A stretch of DNA of 64,000 nt. Origin: Centropus unirufus. Taxonomy: Eukaryota > Chordata > Aves > Cuculiformes > Centropidae. The stretch lies in assembly GCA_013397695.1 (NCBI GenBank), contig VYZI01000029.1, positions 1,116,933 through 1,180,932 of the forward strand, in the 5' to 3' direction. The notes under the pieces were generated by a model. It did not search any database. It saw only the letters and a program-made list of their open reading frames with translations, and was not told where the DNA came from. A program made the position numbers and the translations under genes. Below are positions 25,033 through 37,410 of this stretch, in pieces; position 1 is the stretch's first letter; each line of letters opens with the position of its first letter.

Positions 25033-28000
25033 AGAAGCATTTTCATTGATATTTATCACTTAAGAGCAGCAAAGATAAGATTCCACATTCGGCTGGCAGA
25101 AATAGCAATTGAATAATTTTTTACTTTAATAAGTTGCTTTATTTCAGCTCCAGATTTCTTAGTTTTATCAGAATTTTTGATCCTGTAAAATTATGCTGTA
25201 CATAGTATGGCTTTGAGTCGTGCACTTTATTGATAGATGGTACTCAATGAAGAAATGCACATAGATTGAGGAATTAGAAACCATTATCTCTTTTCTAGAT
25301 TTCAGCCTACTCCATTACTAAATTGATACGTGTTGGTTAAACCCTTTAACTACCCTGTGTTGCATAAAGAAAATATTTGCGATGTTTACTGCTTATAAAC
25401 AGTTCTGAGAACACTGTTTACTGCTAGTGAATCATATTGTTGAGATTGAGATTGGGTGGGGTATTAGGCACTTACAGGATGCATATGAGATGAAGACATC
25501 ATGAACAATTTTGGATGTGTGAAGCTCAAAAGGGTCGTAGACGATTTTTTTAAAGAATTACTGCAGCCTACTTTAGTGTTGATAAGTAAACAAGCTAGTG
25601 GCAAGCTAGCCATTTTTTCATGATATGTTAGCACTGGAATATTGCTTTTATGATATATCAGAAGTATGTCATCCCATGTACAAATAGAAAACTAAGCTAA
25701 GTTCTGAGTGACATGGCAGATTCACTTGACAATTTTATTATTTTTATCCTGGTAGTTTAAGCATAAAAATAATCATTAGTTGAAAATCTGACAGGAAGCT
25801 AGTCATTAATGAGGATTAATAGTGATAAATAGCTTCTGTTTTTCAGCTGGAAAAGGATAATGTGTGTAAATGTAGTACCTTAACCTCTCTGCCCAGAAAA
25901 TGTGAGAACACTTACTAATTGCTTTCCTAAGTTTTGAATGGAAGACCTGTATGTATTATTGTCATCTAGGACATGAGAATGTGGAAATGCTTTGTTTCTT
26001 TGACCTCACACTTAGATATGTCTTTAAGGAAGGATGGTGTCAGAGAGGGTTGCCAGAAGTATAAATCTTGTTTTGTATTTAACAATTTTGATATAGTGAT
26101 CTAATAAACACTTTACAGATTCTGTTAAGCCTGACTTCCAGTAGGTTTCTGAGCCTGCCTTTATCTCTTGGTGCTATGGACTCTCCATAGCATGTATACT
26201 TTGCATGAAACTGTTTGAGTTTGAATAGACCTCATGAGACATTGTTAAACTTGTATGTTTGAAGTTGCAAATTCCAATGTTCATCTAAAACCTATTTTGT
26301 GAGTGTTATATAAAAGCAGACTTTGAATAAAGTGCAAATCGTTCTGGGAGCTGGACCAAAATGCAAGTTTTCCTTTTCCCCAGTGAAATTTCTAACCACC
26401 ATGCTACAATCTTGCCTCTACTCATACTTTCATCACTTAAAAATTAAATCAAATCAAAACAGCAACTACCTTTTTTTTAAGCTTTCTTTCAGTGCACTGT
26501 TGTAAGGGTTAGACATACTCAAAGAGCTCCTTCAATATTGTCCACAGAGAATTGTAATGTTATTCTGGCTCTTTTTTCATATCACAACATTCCTTAGCCG
26601 TGAAACTGGGAGCCCAGCTACTAAGGGAAGACAGCTTCAGTGCTGCAGTACCACAGGAGAAAAGCAATCATGTCCAGGACGTTCAGTTAGAGAGGGGATT
26701 TTTAGTGATCGTGGATTCCTCCAGGGGTCTTCAGAGTTGGTTTAATGGGTCTTTTTGGATCCTAACTTTGGATTTAATGAAGAGAATGGAGAGGGATTGA
26801 GTGTAAAGTATTTTTCCCCAAAATAGAATATTTCATGGACTGTGTGCAGTGAGGCGTCAAGAAACCAGGTTCAGAACAAGGAAATAGGTAATTTCCCACA
26901 AAGTAGGGATTTGAGAGATTCCCTAACAGAAGTTGTTATGGATGCAAAGGTTGTATAGGTTGAAGGGAGAATAAAAAATCTTGGAAGATAGTTCCATTGT
27001 GGATTGCTGAATAGGTAAGTGGATTAGTCTCAGCAAATCCTGTCAGCAGAAAATAGAAGCTAAGAGGAATATTGAACACAATTTTCCTGTTCTTTCTCTT
27101 CACTGGACATCCATGTGTAGCCACTATTTCTGAAGACAAGATTACAAGGCTATAGGGATCCTGGGTATGAAGCAATGTGGCTGTTAAATATCTAACATCT
27201 CCTCCAGTCCACTTCCAGTCACCTCAATCTATTCTGTTTCAGGCCAGTTGGCCTCTGGTAATTAGTTCTGCAGACTCATATAGACAACATTATTGAGGAA
27301 AGCTTTCAAATTTAGGCATCACTTTTCAACTAGTCAATATTCAACTTCTCCACAAAGCATGACCTTTCCATATCATATACTTCAAACACTGAATTTGAAT
27401 ATATAAGTTTAGCAGATCTGAGCCTCCTCGGTGTCTCCAACACTATGCTAGTGTTCATTCTGGAAAACCAGCAGAGTGATTAAATTTTTTTGCAGTTTGG
27501 TTTGAATATTCTATCTTTCAGACAGTTCTCAAGAAGTAAGTCTCCAAAGCAAACATTAATTGATGTGAATGATCCAATACAAAACATTGACAGTAGCCTT
27601 ATAGGAGACATTCTTGATATGAGTGAACTTCTGCAATGACCTTTGCTCAATAATGTCTAAATGGAGCTGCTGAGTTACACTCAAAAGCACTGATATTAAG
27701 TGTTACATACAGCAAATTGTTAACTATATGGATTTGTTTTTCATGGGTCTGAAGGAACTTCTGTGGTCTCAAAAAGGACTACTAACATCTACTAACTTGA
27801 CTTGGTATTGCATCTAGGGAAGGATACAATTTTCAAATTTTCACAGGAATGTTTTGAAGTAAAACAAAGATGTCATAGAGATTGGCTTACTATTCCTTTA
27901 ATCAATGTGGACGAAGATACCCCTGCCGACTGTGTCTGCTCACCTTTTTCTTCAGACTTCTTGTGAGTAGAAAACACTGTTGTAAAAAAGCAAAAAAATT

Positions 28001-31000
28001 TGTCGATTCAGATGTCTGTTGGGTTAGAAGCAGACCCAGAATTATGAAGAAAATAAAAATGAGTTTTTAAACACTTAGATATGAAAATTTAAGACTTTTC
28101 AACAAAATTTTATCCTTTTTCAAAGTGTTTTTATTGTGTTACACACAACAAAAATTTGTTTTATAATGTTGTATGACTGTTTACATCTAAAAATGTTAAC
28201 TGCTTGTGGTTTCAATTAAGTTATATTCAATCGATTAATTTTTCTGTTGGCATAATATGTAATTATCTAGTGACAGGCTGTGAATGGAGCAAGATTTGAT
28301 TATGTAGCTAGAATTAAAAAAGGAATTCATGTGGAATTCAAAGATTCAGAAAGCAAATGAGGAGGTGCACTGACAGGCATTACTACCCACTTAGCTGCAC
28401 ATAGGCATTTTTGTGTTCCTTTGAGGAGATGATAACTTTGGTAGTGTTTGCAGGCCTTCAGCTTCTGGGAGATGATCAGACTTCAATTTTGATCAAAATT
28501 AATGTTCTTTCAATTTCTGCCTTGAAGGCAGTAACCTCTTGTGGAGGCTGGTTTCTGGGATACCACATGTTCTTCCATCTCTTTGAGATGAGATTATAGC
28601 CTCTAAAATATCACACTGGGATTGTTCACAATGTTCTTTTCTGATTGCTTCTTCCTGAGCTACGTTTTTAAGCAACATGAGCCTATGAAACTTGAGAAAA
28701 TACTTCACGCTTCAAGTTGGTTGTGCTGTAGTTTCAATCAGGATGGATGTGCTGATGGAACTACTTTGGGTTAGGAGAAAGCAACTGGTTATGTGCTGCT
28801 GTTAAGTAATCAGAAATAAGTAAATGACTCAACTTCTTGGATTTCATGTCCTTGTAGCTGCCCTGTGTAGGCCAGATGTATTGACTTGCAAACACTGTTC
28901 CAAGATCAGTATGTCTGTGGGGTTTTAAGAAAGCCTGGAAAAAATAGTATGTTAGAAGGCTTTGGCTATTTTCAGGATTTTTGAAGAGTGCTGTGTGAGC
29001 TTAAGGCCCTGTTTTACTTACTAAAATGTTTTTAGCTAGAAATTTTTACAAGCACTCAAATCCAGGTGAATGAATTTTAACATATTTCGTTAGAAATAAA
29101 GTACTATAGAATTAGAATCAGGAAGTTTTTGCCTCTAAATCTTTTCTTGAAATATGATGTCTTTTGATAGAAAGCCTGTGTTTTGTTTTGTATTTTTTTT
29201 CCAAATATATCATTAAGGTTGCTGAATATATGAAAGGAGGCAAGCATGAAGTGCAAATGAATATATTTTGTTGCTGCTCTGTAAAATGAACACATTTATC
29301 TAGAGTGTGTTTAAGATGGTAAGATTATTTTGATCTCTTTCACGAACATCCATCTACAAGAGCAAGAAGTCAAACATTCGTGATAGGGGTGTGATAGCAT
29401 ATCTCTAGCTATTACTGACAATGCATGGGAGATTAAAATACATGAAAATTTATTCCTGCAACTTTACTGGAGTTCAGACAGTGTTTTTTTTTTTTTGCTT
29501 GGATGCATAGAATGTAAGCAGCAGTGTGAGATTCTTATCACAAAATCAGCTGCTAATTCTGTCAGTGTGGGGCTCTGCAACAGCATTTGCTCTTGTATTT
29601 CTTCAAAATTAATGTTTCAAAGCAGGAATAGCATGCAGTAATACTACCTAGTAGTGGACTATTTTTTTTCTTTTATTAATAAAGGCATATTATTTTAAAA
29701 ATACATTGTTGAAAATGAATTTGTGGATAATTCTTCTTATGGGGATTATTTATCCATTTATTTAAGTGAGGACACAGTCATTCTCATAATGTAAATTTTT
29801 CAGTTATTTCTTATGTTTAGATAAAGTCCATTCAGTTTTATCAGGGGCAGTTTTATGTAGTTTGGATACCTCAGATAAAAAGAAAAAGTAGGCATCTGCC
29901 TGCAGCAGACATTTAAGTTTTGTTACCGAGCAGATGTAGGTTTTTAGTTTTTGATAGAAAATTACATTTAATGTTATTTGATCATGAACAGTGAACCATA
30001 ACTTAAGAATACTACGCAGGCAAGAAGAGTAGGCTGAGCTTCCTGGGTAAAAAAGCTGTGTCTGAAGTCATGAAACAAGAACTTCTACTTGTAAAATTAT
30101 ACGATGGAAGTTTTTGGAGCATGGCTCCAACAGTGAAGTTGGAGGTAACTTTTCAAGTGATCAGTGTTCAACATATATTGTGAGCTGATAAGCAAGCCTT
30201 CTTTTTGGTATCACCCAAAATATAACCTGACAAATATTGCAGTCTCTGAGCACACACGTTGTCTATAGTTGACTTGAAACTGCTGTAATATGGTTAAGCA
30301 TAGTCAAATTACATAATGTTAATAAAATAAAATTAACTCATGCCTCAATTCTGAAACTAATTAAACTGATTTCAGGCATAATGATGAAACACCTGTTCAA
30401 GTAAATTCCAGGTACTTGTTTAAAATCTTTCTCTTGGTAAATAAATTTTAAAACCACAAACAGACATTCCATGGATCAGTCTATAAAAACTGGTTCACTG
30501 AGACATTTGTAGAGGAATGCAGACTAATTTTCATCTAAACCAGGATTGTGAATATTGTAGGAAAAAATTTTCCATGGGAAGAATAACTTTTGCTTCCTAA
30601 TTATTCATTCAGATATACTATGTACCAGGACCAAGATTATATAACAAAATACATTCTAGCCATTTTAATATCTGAAGTTTGAAATGTGGGTCTTTGTTGG
30701 GGTATATTTCAGCACACAAGCTATTATTTAGGTAGAATGCTCTGTAATAGTCTGTATTTGGATTACTAGACAATATTGTAGCGGTTCCTGTTGAAAGTGT
30801 GGAGGTGATCCTCTGTGAGTAGTCATGGTTATGACTGTACATTCTGGGTGGTGCAGGTTTTGCAGACTGGAGTTTTTACTATAGCTTTGGAGTACTTAAG
30901 GTTAGCGAGCAGTGAACTCATGATGGGGGAAAGTAAGCACAAGTATTTTTTTTCTTCAGTAGCAAATGCAGGCTTTTAATGATAATATGGTAATGGAAAG

Positions 31001-32829
31001 CCTTTTAATTTGACTTGCATTCAGTCTTTCTCTGAAAACCAGAAACATAGTCCTACAGGAATTGCTGCTACCTTAAAGCAAAGCATTGTTCTGTCGCCCA
31101 GTGTTTTGCCCCCACTAGTTTTAAATCCTATACGAAACTGCCTTTACATCTGAAGAAAAAAAATGTGTAACACACCTATCTTAAGATCATAGCTGAACAA
31201 TTTTTGATCTTTCTGTCACTCATTTTGTAATTTTTAGTTATTGAAATTAAGAATATATTTCATTTTCCTTTTAAAAATTGAGTAGTATATATTCTAGATA
31301 AGTATTTCACTTCTAGTAAAAAAAAACAACAAAAAGGACTTGGTGCCACTGTGGAATTGAGTCAAATAATTTTAGTAGTAATTATATATATTATTCTTTG
31401 TTAATATTGGCAAATTACAAATATTTAGTAGTTCCTCTTAAAAGCAGTTTATCTTGTTGCTTGTTTTTTTTTTGTTTTTTTTTTTTTTCACAGAAAAAAC
31501 CTTAACTGAAAATCCTCAAATCCTCATAGGAAGTTGGGGAAAATATAAACATTGAATCTTTTGTCCTTAACAAATATTTTTGTTTTATCTACATAATATA
31601 ATGCAGATAATAGAAAATAAATAACCCATGTGATTGTGTATTTGATTTGGTTTCATTATGACCAGTGTGAAGGTATGGCGGTCAAATGTCCCTTTGTCAG
31701 CATGCACACTTTCTGCTACAGCTTGTTCTCTCTGAGTGGACTTGTAAATTAATGTAAAAGCTATGTGCTTCTCAGCAAGGTGGTTTCCCTCTTTCGCTCT
31801 GACCGTGTGCTCCTGCAGCTTCTCCTGAGCTGGTTCAAGAGCTGCAACAGCATGATATTTTGGAAAACAACAGAAGCTTTTTGCTAATATCAGTCTCCAG
31901 ACTGGAAGCATGGAAAAAGGCAGGAATGCAAAGGCGGGAGGAGAGATACCAACACTTTTGTCAGTGTTTCACAGCTATATCACTGGAACTGTGCTGCTGA
32001 ACTATTCTTTTTAAAAGCCTGGCAAGCACAACAGATCAACTTTGGCTCTCAGGAAGTTGAATTCCCTGAACACTGAAAACAGGGATGTGTTTCCTCAGTG
32101 CCTTGAAAATGCTCCCTTGACCATTTCAGGTCAGAAGTAGCCAATGACTCACGGTGCATGCTCAAGTCATAATAAAGCTCCTGGAGTGAGGCATGTCTGG
32201 GCTTTAACAGTCAGCATTGCTCTTCAACTTTGGTACAAACAGGCAGTTTGCAAAACAGTCTTTTGAGTTAAGCTTTGAATCAAACATACATCAAATCTGC
32301 CCAAGATTATTCCCAGGCAGCTGGACAGTTTTCCATAGAGTATCTTGCATCTGTGCTTAGTTTCCATGAGCTGGTGGACAGATGCAAATTAATGGGAATG
32401 GTCCTGTGACTTAAATATTCCAGACAAGCTCAGGAATAGTTTGGATTAGTGCTGTTTGGCAGATGCAAAACTTATCCCGTGGGATATTGCAACAGTTAAT
32501 AGTACAATTTCAGAGAGTCTACAGGTATGTCATTTTCACTATAACAGAAGTGAGCTGTAGTTTCCTCTATGTGTACCTCACTAAAGGGAGTACTTCTGTC
32601 AGGAAGGTGATTTCAGAATCTTCTTTGTCACCTCTTGATTGCTCCGCCACATGTGATGAGGGTCGCCAACACTGGCTTCTGCATGTTAGCCTCCTTGGAG
32701 GAGCTCCAGCCTGCCTGATGCCGTTTGCAATGTCACCATGTTGGTTTTAGGCTGTAATGTCACCAGTCCACATAGCTCTAATGGTGCTGGGACTATTTGT
32801 ACTGGAGGGAGGAGAATCAATACAGTGGA
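25033..32829. other. Non-coding stretch
   Basis: I see no gene. A 9-base-arm hairpin occurs at 26172-26192 (TGCTATGGA, CTC, TCCATAGCA) and a 16-base perfect palindrome at 28485-28500. The part at 31.6-32.4 kb is less AT-rich, with an AP-1-type TGACTCA near 32147. It could be regulatory, but nothing proves it. Confidence 0.45.
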
Positions 32830-33465
32830 GAGTTTACACTACCAAGCCAGCCATATCCTGGGCTGCATCAAAAGAAGCGTGGCCTGCAGGTTGAGGGAGG
32901 AGTCTCTGCACGATCCTGGTGAGACCCCACCTGGAGTAGTGTCCAGCTCTGGAGCCCTCAGCACAGGAAAGATGTAGACTTCTTGGAGAGGGTCCAGAGG
33001 AGGGTCACAAATATCATCAGAGGGGTGGAACACCGCTCCTCTGAAGGAAGACAGGTTGAGAAATCTGGGGCTGTTCACCGTGGAGAAGAGAATACTATGG
33101 GGAGACCTTATTGCAGTCTTTCATTATTATATATATTGTAGTCCTTTCATTATTATTCAAAGGAAACTTATGAGAAAGATGGGAAAAAACTTTTTAGCAG
33201 GGTCTGTTGCGATAGGACAAGGGGTAATAGTTTTAAACTAAAAGAGAATAGATTTAGACTAGATATCAGGACTAAATTCTTGACAATGAGGATGGTGAAA
33301 CACTGAACAGTTATCCAGAGAGATGATCAGCGCCCCATTACTGCATATGTTCAAGGTCATGTTGCATGGGGGTCTGAGCAACCTGATCTACCTGAAGATG
33401 TCCTTGGGGGGATTTACGAGATGACCTTTAAGGGTCCCTTCCAATTAAAATTAATCTATGATATT
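32830..33465 (+). mobile_element. CR1 LINE 3' end with internal duplication
   Basis: It begins around CCTGGGCTGCATCAAAAGAA and continues through GGTGAGACCCCACCTGGAGT, GGTCCAGAGGAGGGTCACAA, GGGGAGACCTTATTGCAGTC and GATAGGACAAGGGGTAATAG. It ends in the 3' UTR with GATGACCTTTAAGGGTCCCT and a decayed tail. The block at 33116-33156 contains GTCTTTCATTATTAT twice about 24 bases apart, an insertion relative to usual CR1. Reading frames are interrupted. Confidence 0.88.
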
Positions 33466-35762
33466 TCTTTAGGAAAAAAAATATTTAAAAAAATTAAATT
33501 CATTTATGGCAGATGTAAGAAGTCTGCGATAGCAGTGTTTGCAGCTTTTAAAAGGTTTGTAGGTATAACCTTAATTCCTTGAGACCTGGCAACTACTTAA
33601 TATTAACTCTGTTTTTTCTATCATTTCAAGTAAAACAAAATATCAATGTTCTACTACTAGACATCTCTAATGTCAATGATTGCTGTTGATCCTTTCTGTT
33701 TTTCAAATGCAATATTACCAATAGCTAATAACTACTGTGTCTTGTAGACAATGGTGCTAAATAAGTATGGGAACTGTGCATTTCACATAACCTTAGGAAT
33801 AAAAAACACATAGCTCTGACCAGATTCTGAACTTATAGGAGAGCCTGTATTGCAAAAGAACCATTGCATTAAACTATTGACTGCTCTGTTTCAGGAAGAC
33901 CTCCATCTTGTTGCACAAAACAATGAAAATGGTAGAAGAACAAATAAAGATAAGGGAATGCTGAAATAATAAATAACTCTGATCTCCCTTCCCCCCTTCC
34001 CCGCCCCTTTTTTCTATGTTGGTGTCCAGTTACTTCGTTTGATCTTCCCTGCCTTAAACAAGCGAATATCTGCCAAGAGAGTGCAACTGTTACTGAATCA
34101 CAGTGGTCCTATTTGTTCCGCTCGACAGATGACAATGCATTTTTGACTTTCTACACAAGCATAGAAGTGACTTTGAATGCTTCCAGCAACAAGAAGTCTA
34201 GGTTTTTTGCTACCCTGCTTCCCCTCCCCATCCCTCTCACCGACCCCCCGCGTTTTTTTAGAGATGATTGTGTTTATGCTGGTTAGACAATACTGAAGTT
34301 GTATGATTTTGCTGTTCTTCATGATTGTTCTGGCAAGAACTGAGGTCTTCAATCACCTTATGGCTAGTTTGTGACTGTCCTATGTAATTGCCTACTTGTT
34401 AACTCCCCGTTTTTTTGAACAACTTCTATTAGTGCTAATTCTTCATTTTTCTATAGGTTTCTTGTATTTGCAGTTGTATTTTTCGATAGTTTTATAAAAA
34501 GATTTCATAGAGTTTAGGAAACAGACTTCAGTTTTATTCAACAATGCAACATCATAATGGAAGTAAGAGATACACTATCAAGTCTATTTGAATTTTGTGA
34601 AGAAAGGGAGAAACTCTTTAAGGGGGCTGTTTTTGATCACTAGTATAATCCTGGATAATTAAATATAGACCATTAAGTAAACATTCTTTGTTCTAAGTAT
34701 ACTTTGTACTCAATACAGCAAGAACCTAATTTCTGATGGTGATCAGAGGTGCTCCTGAATACAAATACCAATCACTATGGAACTGACTGTTACACATTGC
34801 TTTTGGGTTCAGATTCCATTGGCCGTACTTTTAGACTTGTAAAGTCAGTTTTAAAATTGGACAACTTCACTGGAGTAACAAGTACATGTTACATCACAGA
34901 AACAGAATTTTGGAAAGCTTGCAAGCTGTTCCCAAAGAATGAGCTATAACCTCTGTGGACATTAATTTTGGACTTCACTGATGGTTGGAGATGATGTGTG
35001 CATGAGGATCAGAGGCTTAGGCCTTGATCCAGCAAAGCACTTAATGTAATTTTTAACTTAGCTCACCGTGATCAGTTCTACTGAAGAGAGTGACTAGTTT
35101 ATATTATCAGAGAAGATACAGCACAACCTTGTGTAGGAATACAATATTTAATACAATCCCTATCACTTTTTTTGCAAATAAAAAAATCTAAAAGTATCAG
35201 AAAATGTCCTACAAGTATCCATTTCAAGATCTTCCTTGTCCTGCATTTCTTTACCTTAGCTGTCAAGGAAGAAGCTGCTAATCAGCTCCTAAATGCATCA
35301 TTTAATATACATGTCCTATTTCTAGTACTTAAGTGGAATTATATCTCCTAAGGGGACTTCTTACTGAGACTTCTCTTCTAGAAAGGCTAAATTTTTCCTA
35401 AAAGTAAGAAATGTTTCATTAATTGGTGGCTGAGAATTTAAAAAAGTTCACCAGGACAGAAGATACAACTTCTTTTTGCTATGTAGAACATTAATTTGTA
35501 ATTTGTAATTTGCTGTTTCACTTGGGATTTACACATGATGACAGCAGCCAGTATCTTCCCTGCTGGACACGAACGTTTTAAATGAACATTTTCCTGTCTG
35601 ACTCTTCCTAGAGTATGTGCCAGATGAATGACCAGTGGCAGGAATGAGCCATGCAGATGTGGCTATGGTTGTTATTGGACTGGTGGTAACCATAACCAGT
35701 CAGTTCTTAACATGAAAGAGAGAATACAGCAAAATGTATAGCAACACTGTTTAATTCAATAA
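33466..35762. other. Non-coding stretch
   Basis: No gene or known repeat was seen. It contains a C/T-rich tract near 33985-34010 and otherwise ordinary AT-rich sequence. Confidence 0.5.
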
Positions 35763-36090
35763 TTGAATACCTCTAGTGGACTTTTCCATTTCGACTTGGT
35801 TTGTGAAAATAGGTCCAGAGGTAAATTGACACTCCTTTCTTGTGTAGCACTAGCAACAGTTCAATGGCTCTGTGGTAACCTCTATATTGAACAGAGAGAG
35901 GCTAAAGTATGCAAGGGGACTTGTGCTACTGTAGATTATGCACAGGTACATGAAGCTGTGCTTGCAATAGCAGTGATTGACAATGACTAGTAGAATAACA
36001 AAAGCAAATTCTCTGAAATTGCTCAGAAAGTGAAGAACTTCTGCTGGAAGAATGGCATGGTGAAGCACCAAGGCTATTTCTAAGCCGTGT
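35763..36090 (+). pseudogene. Doubtful Harbinger (HARBI1-like) transposase relic
   Basis: A 75-codon frame contains VALATVQWLCGNLY, then a T-x-A-x-V run and VHEAVLAI. After two stops, FSEIAQKVKNFCWKNGM follows. The spacing (W-x-x-G-N-x-Y, about 11 residues, T-x-A-x-V, a V-x-x-A-I-like end, later F-x-E-I-A and W) resembles the helix-turn-helix region and following part of Harbinger-type transposases. The catalytic acidic residues and the IDG-type motif are not seen. The frame is short and AT-rich, so chance is a real alternative. If real, it is a broken copy. Confidence 0.2.
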
Positions 36091-36980
36091 GAGTGAAGGG
36101 TTGGCCTCACGGTCGCAGTAATCTTTTAAGGTGATAGGATTAGCCTCACCTCAAGGACCTTTCACTTGCCGGATTGGCTTCTGGGAAAGAAATGTGAATA
36201 TGTGTGGTTTTAAACCAAATATAGCATATTAGAATACCATCACAGGAGAGAATGAAGAAACTAGATCATGCTAAAAGATTGATTCTATGCTGTATTATGG
36301 TTTGGCATTAGACTCTAACTTCTGTGCACTGGGACACTCTGGTCACTTTACTGTACATGCGCTTGCATTGTACGTATGAATGGAAAACTAGTAATAGAGG
36401 GAAGTAGAGCCATGGCATGACATTTGAGAATGAGTCTTTTGTTGAAGATAGTCAACTCCATTAAAAGAGGCAGCTGGTTTTGTTTTGTGGAAGCGAAAAA
36501 AGATGGCTGACTACTGACTGCCTCAGTCTTGGTGGGCATGCAAATGTATGCCATTGACAACTGAAGACAGGTAGGTCCATTTTGGGTCAATGAGCAACAA
36601 AAGAATTTTGGGTAAGGACTGGTCAGTTCACAGAAATGCTGAAAAGGTAGAGTGAGGACAATTGAGATTTATTTTTCCTTCCTGACTCAAAGTATGATAG
36701 GGAATTGAGACTCTAATATGTTAATCAAGCCAGTAAATAGATGAATTGAGGAGAAGGATGACTTTGCCCATGGAGGTTTTTTAATTTCTTTATAATTTAG
36801 GGAAAATAGCAGTCCAATTAAAAATGGCAGATTGCTTAATGAGCAGGAGAGATCAGGAGAAGGGTTAAAACCATGAAAGGGGATCTTGAAACCAGTCATC
36901 TGTGAAGAGTTGGGACGGAGACCCTCATCTAAGTAATATGTATCTTCTGTTTGAGTATTTTCTTGCACATTTGTTGGTTA
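36091..36980. other. Non-coding stretch
   Basis: No gene was recognised. Minus-strand frames at 36348-36590 and 36687-36968 match no known family. Confidence 0.5.
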
Positions 36981-37410
36981 GATGCATAGAATCATAAAAT
37001 AAATTGGAAAGGGTGTAAAAATGTTGTCCAGTCCAAACACCTCCTCAAAGAAGGCATTTTTAGATCAGACTTGTCCAGTGGAGTCTTGTATTCAAAGCAG
37101 AGGCTCATCTTCAAAGAACAGTGAGTTGCTAGCACCTCTGGACCGCCTATTCCAGTATTTGACCACTGTCATAGTAAAAATTTATACTTCATATCTAACT
37201 GGAATTTCCAGTAGTCCAACTCGTGTCCCATTGTCTCTTGTACTGTTGCTGCAGATCTCCAAGAAGAGTTTGGCTTTGTGTGTTCCATATTCTCTGATCC
37301 AATGGTTGTAGATAGACATAAGATCTCCCTAAGATGTTTTTTCCCTACAACTTGAGCAGGCCCTCCTACCTCAGGCTGTCCTTGTATATCCTGGCTGCTT
37401 GGGGTGTGTG
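36981..37410 (-). mobile_element. CR1 LINE 3' end, antisense
   Basis: The left edge has the CR1 terminal octamers in antisense (GCATAGAATCATAAAATAAA). The antisense 3' UTR and ORF2 end follow: CCTCCTCAAAGAAGGCATTT, GCAGATCTCCAAGAAGAGTT, AGATCTCCCTAAGATGTTTT, and TGAGCAGGCCCTCCTACCTC near 37350. Its frame is destroyed; open frames here are chance. Confidence 0.85.
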
